In this document: one piece after another, positions 24,501-36,500 of the stretch
How positions within the stretch are numbered: position 1 is the first letter of the stretch
How the letters are laid out: each line of letters opens with the position of its first letter
From: Morinoia aosen
Taxonomy: Eukaryota; Arthropoda; Malacostraca; Amphipoda; Talitridae
NCBI GenBank assembly: GCA_030386875.1
Contig: CM059563.1
Coordinates: forward strand, 33,084,139-33,148,138
Length of the DNA: 64,000 bases
Reading direction: 5' to 3'
Program-made: the position numbers and the translations under genes
The notes under the pieces: model-generated
Told to the model about the DNA's origin: nothing
Databases searched by the model: none
What the model saw: only the letters and a program-made list of their open reading frames with translations

Positions 24501-27500
24501 CTTCACAGTATAAGTGTGTAGATGCTTCCTTAAATAATGCAGAGGTAAATTCATTGCTAAAATTCTTGAACTGCAAATTTCTGCACTCCTAAAATTGAAT
24601 AGATTTGATGTAGTATTTCTTATGCTGTGGGGTCCTCCAAGGCAGTTCTGAGGGCAAGATTGGGTGTGCAATTAACACGTCAACTGCGATACGACCCATC
24701 AATATGTGGTGCTTAAGTTTTTCATGCTGCAATATGACCCATTGATGGTTTGTTTGATTAAGTTTTAACAATCTTATAAATTCATTGTATTTAATGGAGC
24801 CAGTCAACGTTTGGTATTCATAAAATTTCTAACATCTTTTGAATTTAAATTTGAGTTGAATGCTTAACTTCAGTTTAACCCATCACGGTCAACGTGTAAA
24901 GCTAGCCAGGGTGTCGACTGAGCGACTGACGCATGCAAAGGGGCAGAAAGTGGGTGGAGCAGGTCGTGGACTTACACGTGAGCGCTATGCGGGGAAATTT
25001 GGTAGATCATGCATCGTTGAATGGTGTCAGTGTCTCTTTGGCAGGTCATTGAGCAGTATTTTCTTCAATGGAATTCTTCATATTAACAGCTAGCCCTGCA
25101 GCTGTCAACTATCATTGCCATACTCCATGTTAAATGCTCTTTATGATCCTGTCTTATTAAACCTTAACTATGACGTTTCTGATGGACAGTGAGTAATATA
25201 TCAACAATCAATAGCATATTTAGACAGTTGAAATATTATGGAAGTTTTTACCTCTCCCCTACGAGCAGTTGCCATTGAAATCCATTTATGAGCAGGGGGC
25301 ACAGCAGATCAAGGAGTTCCTTGCATTTGTGAAGACCATGTACAGTGAGCTGCCCAACCATCTCGCCAAAATTTTCGAGCCCAAGCAGAGCCTCCGTGTT
25401 GCTGACCTGTCTGAGCTCAACTTGGACAGGCTCCTCATGGAGACTTTTGCCATCACCCCTGTCCAGACGGAGAAGAAACAGGCTGACGAGTCGCCTGTTA
25501 CTGTGAGTGGTGGTAGGCTGGTGTGGGGGGGTGGGGTGGGCTGGTGTGTGTGGTGGATGGGGGATAGACTGGTGTGTGTGGTTGTGGGGTGGGCTGGTGT
25601 GTGTGTGGTGAATATGGATAGACTGGTGTGTGTGGTGGTGGGGTGGGCTGGTGTGTGTGGTGGATGGGGGATAGACTGGTGTGTGTGGTGGATGGGGCAT
25701 AGACTGGTGTGTGTGGTGGATGGGGGATAGACTGGTGTGTGTGGTGGATGGGGGATAGACTGGTATGGGGTGGATAGGGGATAGGCTGGTGTGTGTGGTG
25801 GATGGGGAATAGGCTGGTGTGTGTGGTGGATTGTCCATAGGCCGGTGCGTGTGATGGATGGGGATAGGCTGGTGTGTGTGGTGTATGGGGGATAGGCTGG
25901 TGTGTGTGGTGTATGGGGGATAGGCTGGTGTGTGTGATGGATGGGGATAGGCTGGTGTGTGTGGTGGATGGGGGTAGGGCTGGTGTGTGTGTGTGGTGGA
26001 TGGGGGTAGGGCTGGTGTGTGTGTGTGGTGGATGGGGGTAGGGCTGGTTTGTGTGGTGGATATGGGGACGCTGATAGTAACTCATAACCATGAGTTGTAA
26101 TAATAGTGGCTAGTGAATGGCCTACTCCTATGAGAAGGCCATCAAGTGCATGGCCTACTCCTATGAGAAGGCCATCAAGTGCATGGCCTACTCCTATGAG
26201 AAGGCCATCAAGTGCATGGCCTACTCCTATGAGAAGGCCATCAAGTGCATGGCCTACTCCTATGAGAAGGCCATCAAGTGCATGGCCTACTCCTATGAGA
26301 AGGCCATCAAGTGCATGGCCTACTCCTATGAGAAGGCCATCAAGTGCATGGCCTACTCCTATGAGAAGGCCATCAAGTGCATGGCCTACTCCTATGAGAA
26401 GGCCATCAAGTGCATGGTCTACTCCTATGAGAAGGCCGTCAAGTGCATGGTCTACTCTATGAGAAGGCCGTCAAGTGCGTGGTCTACTCCTATGAGAAGG
26501 CCATCTAGTGCGTGGTCTACTCCTATGAGAAGGCCGTCAAGTGCGTGGCCTACTCCTATGAGAAGGCCGTCAAGTGCATGGCCTACTCCTATGAGAAGGC
26601 CATCAAGTGCATGGTCTACTCCTATGAGAAGGCCGTCAAGTGCATGGTCTACTCTATGAGAAGGCCGTCAAGTGCGTGGTCTACTCCTATGAGAAGGCCA
26701 TCTAGTGCGTGGTCTACTCCTATGAGAAGGCCGTCAAGTGCGTGGCCTACTCCTATGAGAAGGCCGTCAAGTGCATGGTCTACTCCTATGAGAAGGCCGT
26801 CAAGTGCGTGGTCTACTCTATGAGAAGGCCGTCAAGTGCGTGGTCTACTCCTATGAGAAGGCCGTCAAGTGCATGGTCTACTCCTATGAGAAGGCCGTCA
26901 AGTGCGTGGTCTACTCTATGAGAAGGCCGTCAAGTGCGTGGTCTACTCCTATGAGAAGGCCGTCAAGTGCATGGTCTACTCCTATGAGAAGGCCGTCAAG
27001 TGCATGGTCTACTCCTATGAGAAGGCCGTCAAGTGCGTGGTCTACTCCTATGAGAAGGCCGTCAAGTGCGTGGTCTACTCCTATGAGAAGGCCGTCAAGT
27101 GCATGGTCTACTCCTATGAGAAGGCCGTCAAGTGCGTGGTCTACTCTATGAGAAGGCCGTCAAGTGCGTGGTCTACTCCTATGAGAAGGCCATCTAGTGC
27201 GTGGTCTACTCCTATGAGAAGGCCGTCAAGTGCGTGGTCTACTCTATGAGAAGGCCGTCAAGTGCGTGGTCTACTCCTATGAGAAGGCCATCAAGTGCAT
27301 GGTCTACTCCTATGAGAAGGCCGTCAAGTGCGTGGTCTACTCTATGAGAAGGCCGTCAAGTGCGTGGTCTACTCCTATGAGAAGGCCATCAAGTGCATGG
27401 TCTACTCCTATGAGAAGGCCGTCAAGTGCGTGGTCTACTCTATGAGAAGGCCGTCAAGTGCGTGGTCTACTCCTATGAGAAGGCCATCTAGTGCGTGGTC

Positions 27501-30500
27501 TACTCCTATGAGAAGGCCGTCAAGTGCGTGGCCTACTCCTATGAGAAGGCCGTCAAGTGCGTGGTCTACTCCTATGAGAAGGCCGTCAAGTGCGTGGCCT
27601 ACTCCTATGAGAAGGCCGTCAAGTGCGTGGTCTACTCCTATGAGAAGGCCGTCAAGTACATTCTTGTGTCAGTCATCATGAAATTCTTGAAGCTGTTGAT
27701 GGCATGAGATGAGGTGCAGGATGCGAGTGCTCGACTTGGCCCCACTACATGTCTCTTACTTGTATACAGAATGTGAATGTTGGAACTAATGGGTGTTGAG
27801 TTGTTTGCGGTTGCTTCATATAAATTTCACAATGCTTTGTGTTTAAATGGTACCTTAATATATTGTATTACCAACGTCCAAGTCAATAAATATTCTTGTT
27901 GCCATGTATGCAAAACCCAGCTAGAGGGTTTTTTATCTGTTAATTGCTTGGTGACCCATTTGTAGTACCTGAGGTGATTTTCATTGTGCGCGTGACCGAT
28001 TGGTTGTCATAAATTGCATTTTTAATGATAACCAAGACCAGGTGATGGTACTTTTACGCTAATTTTTTGACCCTTCAAGAGTTTAGTTCTGAAATTGAGT
28101 TTTGTTGGTATTGAATCTTCAATTTCAGTTTAAACTATTGCAGTAAATGTGTCCAAATGTTTGCGTGGCGCCACTTAGCCACTTGTGTTAGCCTCCTGAG
28201 CTGTGTCGAGGCTTAAAAATCTTGTCTTGCTTCCTTACAAATCTTTGCTACCTTGTAAGAGAATGTAGTAGAAATTTGTTGATATGATGAGGAAAAATAT
28301 TAACTTATTCTTGAGAAATGGGGATGCAACATTTTTACAGGGTGCGACAGATTCAGATACATTCTATTCCACCAGCATCCTCATTTTAGTAGCCAACACG
28401 ATAGTGCATTGCGGCTTTGCCGTGCGGGCGTGTTATGAAAACCAATCTGTAATAGCGGCGCAAAGAGATTTTCAGTGACGGTTTAACTTCCGCGTAACGA
28501 TCTTGTTCCTAAGGCGATCACCGTTTGGTCCTGGGTGGTGTAGACAATTGGTAACAACAGGGAGTACACTAAGAGCAGACACACATGGCCAACGCAGATT
28601 CATCAGGACTCCAGAAAATATGGAGCGAGTGAGAGTTAGTGCAGTTGCCGCGATGTTCTGCCTGACGGCATGCTGTTGCTTTGGAAATGTCTGGCTGCTA
28701 CGTGAGAAGGATTCTGCAAATGGATTTGAATTTCCATCTCTTTTAAATAATAATGGCTCAAGAATTAACCCTAACATATGTAAAACATTAAAATCTGTGT
28801 GAGCAAGTGAGTGTGTTGATCGCTCCCAAAACAACTTTCTTCAGTAGTGACGCGGCCCATTTTCCCCAAGTGGGGATGTCATTGAGCAAAATTTATGCTA
28901 ATGGGCAGTAAATAACTCCCGAGTTATCCAGGCAAGACCGCAACATTTCCTAAACTAACGGTGTGGTGTTGCACTTCTTAGAGGAGGAAGGAGTGACCGT
29001 AACTTCCGAACGTTGTGTCTCAATGTTTAACAATTCCGTGCATCCCAAAAGAGATGAGATGGTTGAGGATGAGGGCTTTGGGGCTTGTGCTTCCTACTGG
29101 ATGATGCTGCAGCCTTCACAGCCTGGAATTCACTCACCGTTCTGAGAAGAATGTTCCCTGGATGTCTGGTCTCTCTGAGGGGTGATTTAGTGCGGCTTGC
29201 GTGGTCTCAGGGTTTGAGCATTTGTTACTTCTGAGGATATGAAAGAAAACGTGTTTAACATTGCTCTTTCACCCCACCAGATCTAAGGGAGCAAACTTTT
29301 GAAGAAGTCAACGCCATACCAAGCAATATGTATGAACATGCTTTTCATAAATTCGGATATCGACTCCACCAATGTGTTACTGATAATGCCTCTAATCTTG
29401 AGGAAATTATTTTCAGAACTTGAAGATTAGAAATCGTAGGCACTGCCAACTTCGAGTATGATAACATTTCATTTCTGTGTACTCTCATTACATTTATGTA
29501 ACGTTTCGAATTACCTCGATCGGTTCTACCACATCCAGTTTAACACTATGTTACGCATTTTTTCTGTAATCTTGCTTTATGATGTCCTGCTTCTGAAGTA
29601 GGTTTGCAAATATTTTTAATTCAGTAGAAGCAAATTGTTGGTAAAGCAGTTTTCAAATGCTAGTCTGAAGAGTGAAGAAAAAAAGCAAGCCAGAAGAGTT
29701 ATTACATTGAGATCGATCAGATCAAAAAGACGCTTGAGAACGTTGGGTCTGTTAGTACGAGCAAGGAAGTTGAGATGGTTGATGTTGATGAAGAGATGTT
29801 GATGAAGAGTTGATGGAGAGATGGTCAATGTGGATGGGATTTGCGTGTCTGAGGAAAGTGCTAAAGTGTCCTAGAGGAGCAAAGTACGTGCTGGTAAGCA
29901 GCAGCATTCTCCTCGCAATTCCGGTAGTCCTAATGAAAAGGGAGAGAAACTTGACGAAATAGAAAATCAGAGCTATTGACTGCAGAACGTGCAACACCTA
30001 TTGCAGGAGTCTGTTGTGGGCTTAGATCTGTAGTCAGGTTGGACTTGTATTTCATTGGTTACTTCTGTGTGGTCAGAGGAGGTCAGAATGTTACGTAACG
30101 GGCCACCTGTCTTATCATTCATTTTTTTCTTATTCCCCTTTTTAATTTCATGAAGATGCTTCGACCTGTTTTCTCTAGCAAAATAAGGCTGTGCCAATCG
30201 AGATTTCCAAATTTTACACCTTTGTGGCCCCACATAGACCTAAATTTCTCGAGTTTCTCTGTGGTTGTTGCCTTAATGAGTGAAAGTGAAAAGAGAATTT
30301 TAAATCAAATGATGATGTTAGTTTAAAAGAGGTGAGCCAGGAAAAGCCCAGTTTCAAGGTTGAAATGTGATATTCAGATTTTTAAATCCCACAAGCCGAG
30401 AGTCGGTGAGACTGTCATGGATTTTGTACATGTGTGGTGGTGCTTATTTCATTGGAAAGGTATTGAGTTGTATAATAATGCCCATAGGTGAGCCATGTTG

Positions 30501-33500
30501 TGATTCTGAGCTGGCCATGATGTCTTACATGTGCAGTATAACGTCATACCACGGGCCATGCTGTCCCTGAAAGTGCTCACCGAGCTGCCCATCATAGTGG
30601 TGCTCATGCTGCAGCTGTACAAGGACCACGTGTACCAGGAGGTCGTCGACTTCATTCCCCTCATCATGGACACAATCATCATTCAGCCTGTGCACCGGTC
30701 AGTATACCGAGAATGAGTGTGTGTAGGACATGGTAGAGAAAACAAAATAGTCATTTCTATGGGGGGAAATACACCTCCTGTATGGCTAGCCAATAGAACG
30801 GATTTATTTCCAACAAACTGGATGCTGTCATCATTACGACATGTCGTTAGGCCAATAGTCGTGCGAGATTTGGGGCTAGCAGTGTTGTCAGATGCAATCT
30901 TAGCACTGCTATTGGTTTGTTGCCATGACATCAGCATTGTCACACGGTCAACGAAAAAAGGCTGGTTTGACCCTATCTTGTTTCTTCTACTGTGGTGTAG
31001 GCTTTCTGTGCCTCAGTGACTGACTGGAGGGCTGGGGTCTGCATCCCCTCAGGGGGGTACAATTATTGTATCTATGGGAACTAGCGCTCCCAGGGGGACA
31101 ATGTGAAGGCCTGAGCTGAGAGTTAGGTAGGCCTTCTTTTTGTTGAAATATAATGTTTTTGTTATGTTAAGGACCACCTTTTTTCGGTTCACTGCTGTCC
31201 TGTTTTTCAGCACCTACTACTGTCTTCTTCAACTTTGGTCTTGTTTCATAATCTTCTTTCACAACTTACTGTTTCTATGCCTTTCTGCGTAGATTCCGCG
31301 TTTCCTTAACTCCATACTAAATGGTGCCTTCCTCCTTCCTCTCTTTGGATCGCAATTGTTGCTGGGTAGGGAGGCTAAAACTAACGACTAATCTAACTAA
31401 TCTAAGCTGGGGTCTGCACAGTGTCAGTCAACAAGATATTGGTTTCCTCACTTGCCTTCAAAAAGAGACGCATTTGGACGTTTGTTTTATCTTGCGGTTT
31501 TCTCATTTGAAATTTAATTGTAATGAAATTCAAAGGGACCTTTCATTTGAACTCATTTTATTAATGCGTAGGTTTGGATGAGTATGTGGTCTGCAGGTAA
31601 TTTTCAACTGTGAAAAGATGGTCGATGGATTTCTAAAAGTTTTTCATACTATTCATTATCTATTTGAGATAATATTGTAATTGGGGCTCATACAGAGCAG
31701 AACAATTTTGGCCGGTTTTCTCTCTACCAGTATCTCTCCAGATGCGCCTCACTGGTCGCACAGTTTCAGTATGACTATACATGTCAGAAAATTTATCACA
31801 TTTTTAATTTAATGTCAGTTTTTGAGATGATGATCGCGTCGGTAAATGGGCAATTCTGGTCATATATCTGACACAATATTTTGTAATTACTTAGTAAAAC
31901 CAGAATGTTGCTGCTTGTCATTTGAAAAGTCTTTGTTTTGTACGTGCAGTCTTGGCTTTGCGATAATGTTATTTATTGTTTCAGTGTTTGGGTATAATTT
32001 TACAATAAAAAATGTTTGCAAGATCATGTCATAATTATTCAATTTTCCCCCTCATGGGGATACAAGTATTGTATCTATAGGAATTAGCGCTCCCAGGGGG
32101 ACTATGCGAGGGCCTGAGCTAAAGGTTAGGTAGGCTTCCTTTTTGTTGTAATAAAATAGGTTTTTGTTTTGTTACGGACCATCTTTTTTCGGTTCACTGC
32201 TGTCCTGTTTTTCAGCACCTACTACTTTCTTCTTCAACTTTTTTCTTGTTTCATGAACTTCTTTCCTAGCTTACTGTTTCTGTGCACCTTGTGCATAGAT
32301 TCCGCGTTCCCTCAACTCCATACTAAATGGTGCCTTCCTCTTTCCTCTCTTGGAACATCTTTGTCGTGGTTAAGGGAGGCTAAAACTTTCATATACAGGG
32401 TGTTTCAAAAATACACGGCATAATTTCAGGTATGTATTTCCCACATGTAGACAATCAAAATAGTTCATTACAACATATGTCCGGAAATGCTTCATTTCCG
32501 AGTTATGGCCTTCACAACATTGAAATTCACCGGAACGTTTTTCTTTCCGCAGGTCGTTGCCATTACAGAAGATGTTCAAAATGACCACCTCCTGCTTGAA
32601 TACAGACCTCACATCGATGTCTCATTGACCTGCGAACACGATCCCACACTCCAGGAATGTTGCGTATGTCCTCAGAGCGTGCCACAATTCGATTCCGAAG
32701 GGATTCCAAATCAGGCACCGGAGACGAATAAACCAATGATTTTAAATGGCCCCACAAGTAGAAATCGAGAGGGTTCAGATCAGGTGAGCGTGGAGGCCAA
32801 GCAATTGGGCCACCTCTACCTATCCATCGATCAGGAAATCTTCGATCCAAGTACCGGCGAGCCGTACGACTGAAGTGTGCAGGAGCGCCGTCATGCAAGA
32901 AGTGAGCGTGCTGACGATCGATCAGTGGAGTGTCGTCATAAACATCAGGTATGATGTTTTCCAGGAAGTTTGTGTACGCCTGCCCCGTAAGTCTGTTTAC
33001 AAGTACATGGGGTCCAACTAACCGATCACCAATGATACCGGCCCACATGTTGAGGGAGAACCGCACCTGGTGATGAGATGCAACAGTTGCATTTGGGTTT
33101 TCATACGCCCATACATGCTGATTGTGGAGATTTGTTATGCCATCTCGTGTGAACTGTGCTTCATCTGTAAATAATACTAAGGCAGGAAAGTTCGGATTTG
33201 CAGCACATTGCTGCAAGAACCACTGACAGTACCTAACTCGTGCAGGGTAATCTGCTGGTGACAGCGCCTGTACACGTTGCAAATGGTAAGGATACAATTG
33301 ATACTCTTTCAGCAGTCTCCAGACAGTCGTATGGGGAACATTCACTTGCAACGCTAACCTTCGTGTGCTGATAGAAGGAGTTCTGTTCACAATCTCCAGA
33401 ATCTCCTCCTGTTCTTCTGGAGTTGTAGATCTTGGTCGTCCCCTTCCCAATCCAGGAGAGTCAAATTTTCCATACTCGCACAGACGCTGATGGAGACTTA

Positions 33501-36500
33501 CAAATGTCTTCCGATCTGGACATTGTCGCTGTGGGTACCTCTCCTGGTACAAACGACGAGCCAGCGCAGCATTGCCGTCTGCCTTACCGTAGATCAAGTG
33601 CATCTCTGCCAGCTCCTGATTTGTGTACATGACACACAGTCGAACGCCAAACACAACACTGAATTTAACCTTCGCCTAGGAATGATCTGTCAGAGTGCCC
33701 TCTTAATGTGTCCTTTGACGGCAACGACCTGCGGAAAGAAAAACGTTCCGGTGAATTTCAATGTTGTGAAGGCCATAACTCGGAAATGAAGCATTTCCGG
33801 ACATATGTTGTAATGAACTATTTTGATTGTCTACATGTGGGAAATACATACCTGAAATTATGCCGTGTATTTTTGAAACACCCTGTATAATAATAATAAG
33901 AATAATAATTATTCAATTTTCATGAAATGAAATAAAAAAATTGATCAACATTAAGTTTCTCAATTATGAATGTTGTTTTCGTTATTACTCTTTGATTTCG
34001 AAAATAGGAAATGAAATTGTTGAAGAGAACATTTAATGACTATCGAGAACAATGTTGAATCTGTTCCTAACTTTCCTCTACTTTAAACTGTTATTTTCAA
34101 TAAAAAAGAGAGAACCAGGAAAATGGTACAAACATTTTTCATTAAAATGTATTCTTGAGACTGTGAAAAGACTCGTAAAAAATAGGACGTTTCGAGCCTT
34201 CGCTCATCATCAGCAATAGGTACAAATTTGAACAAAAAGTCATCTGTAAAATACAAAAAGAAAACAACTCAGAAAATGCATGACATTACTTATTGACTAG
34301 GGATAAAGGAAATGAGCTAAGATGATTATTTAAAACAGGTTTCGTTTTAAAAATGAACAGAGACTCTAAAATCCGCAATTCTGAACACAACTTTGCCCTG
34401 GCTATGTCTTTGAAGCTATTTTTATTGACTGCTGTGTCGCATTCAAAAGCGTGATTACGGATGGCTGAGTTAGATGGGCTTGCTAAAATGTTTCCCGTCC
34501 GGTAGCTCCTACCTTGATGCTCGGCAATCCTACATCCCAGAGTACGGGTAGTCATGCCCACATACTCAGATGCACAAAGTGCACAACTATATTTGTATAT
34601 TAGGGAAATTCAGTTTAATAATGAAGTAGGAAAAACTGTAAAAACTAGTACCTAGACTTCTGAAACAATTTTTTCTAAACACGGAACACTCAAATTTATC
34701 CCCCTCTTTATGCACAAGACAATCCAGAAAGGAAAGTTTGCCACCCACTTCACAATCTATCGTAAATTTTATGTTTCTATGCTTGCTGTTGAGGTAGTTT
34801 AAGAAGAGCGGAGCATGAGACTGGTCCCGAAAAAGTAAAAAGGTCTCATCAACGTATCTCTTGTAAAAAACAGGTTTAAATGATTCAGGACATTCTTCCA
34901 ACCATTTCTCTTCCCCAAAACACATAAAAATATTAGCAAAGGTTGGAGAAAGCGGCAGACCCATACCTAGACCCTCTAATTGTTTGTAAATCATTGAATC
35001 ATTTTTTAGATTCAAGGATAGACTTCCTACTGAGATGCAAGCATCCCTAATATACAAATATAGTTGTGCACTTTGTGCATCTGAGTATGTGGGCATGACT
35101 ACCCGTACTCTGGGATGTAGGATTGCCGAGCATCAAGGTAGGAGCTACTGGACGGGAAACATTTTAGCAAGCCCATCTAACTCAGCCATCCGTAATCACG
35201 CTTTTGAATGCGACACAGCAGTCAATAAAAATAGCTTCAAAGACATAGCCAGGGCAAAGTTGTGTTCAGAATTGCGGATTTTAGAGTCTCTGTTCATTTT
35301 TAAAACGAAACCTGTTTTAAATAATCATCTTAGCTCATTTCCTTTATCCCTAGTCAATAAGTAATGTCATGCATTTTCTGGGTTGTTTTCTTTTTGTATT
35401 TTACAGATGACTTTTTGTTCAAATTTGTACCTATTGCTGATGATGAGCGAAGGCTCGAAACGTCCTATTTTTTACGAGTCTTTTCACAGTCTCAAGAATA
35501 CATTTTAATGAAAAATGTTTTATACTATTTTCCTGGTTCTCTCTTTTTTATTGAAAATTCGAAAACACCAAAATAGCTGCTTTAAACTGTTATTGTGATG
35601 AAAATGTCTCAGGGGGATACAACTATTGTATCTATGGAGCTTAGCTCTCACAGGGGCAGAAAGTGAGGCCCTGAGCTAAGAGTCAAGTAGGCCTTCTTTT
35701 TGTTGAAATAAAATGATTTTGCTTTGTGAAGGACCACCTTTTTTGGTTCACTGCCGTCCAATGTTTCAGTAACCACTACTTTCTTCAATTTTTATCTTGA
35801 TTTGTAAACTTCTTTGGAACGTACTGTTTCTGTGTATGTTGTTGTGCATAGGTTTTGCATTCCCTTAAATCCATACTAAATTGTGCCTTCTTCCTTCCTC
35901 TCTTTGGAACGCCTTTGTTTTGGTTAGGGAGGCTTAAACTAACATCTAATTTAATCCATTGAGAAAAATAAAGCTTTCATCTCTGAGTAAATTAATTGAA
36001 TATTTGACATTATGCTTTGCCTGACATCCTGCTCATGTCAGCAGTTTTTGGTTGCTGTTGAAATGTGGCCAATCCATTTCCCTCTCCAATCAAAAGGAGC
36101 ATAGATGAAAGTCTAAAGGTATATCAAGCGAAGCAATAATTTCTACTACAGTGTAATCATCGCAGACATGTTCTTTCTCGTTTTGCAGGGACAATGAACC
36201 ATTCAACAAGGAGGTGTTCGTTGACCTCATCGCTGCCCAAATCAAGATCTTGTCATTTCTGGCATACATCATCAAGACGTTCCAAGACCGAGTGGTGGAG
36301 CACTGTGACAAGTTGGTGCAGGGTATGCTGCAGCTGCTGACTCTGTGTCCCAGTGAGGTGGCACACCTTCGCAGAGAGCTGCTCATAGCAACTAAGCATA
36401 TTCTTGCTCTTGAGCTCCGCGTCCGTAAGTTGTCTACACTTGTTCTTGCCTCTCATTCGCCCTTTTTTGTACCTCTCATTCGCCCTTTTTCTTACCTCTC

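Larger units (their letters stand above)
32048..33904 (+). mobile_element. CCCCTCAGGGGG retroposon, copy 8, with a mariner in its tail
   Basis: Retroposon body 32048-32395; 17-bp target duplication ATAATTATTCAATTTTC at 32031-32047 and 33905-33921. The A/T-rich tail is split by the mariner at 32396-33885 and resumes as TAATAATAATAAG. Confidence 0.85.
34096..35579. mobile_element. Penelope-like retroelement insertion with inverted 3' halves
   Basis: 1,484 bp between perfect 15-bp target duplications CTTTAAACTGTTATT (34081-34095, 35580-35594). The minus-strand copy runs RT fragment, GIY-YIG, 3' end. A plus-strand copy of only the 3' half (about 35045-35579) is attached head-to-head, so 34096-34606 and 35045-35579 are inverted repeats with very few differences. 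Inverted or tandem partial copies (pseudo-LTRs) are a known feature of Penelope-like elements. Confidence 0.85.

Noticed and set aside
25248-26091. Thr/His/Pro-rich frames of ~197 codons on the minus strand
   Set aside because: They are the complement of the GT-rich minisatellite and overlap exon 4 antisense. No evidence for a gene.
26117-27657. CRISPR-like array
   Set aside because: Repeats are head-to-tail with no unique spacers, in a eukaryotic intron.
26106-27707. A protein made of 11-residue repeats ([11 protein letters not shown])
   Set aside because: 32-bp units and TAG variants break the frame repeatedly, and flanking TRRAP exons 4 and 5 join directly, so the array is intronic.
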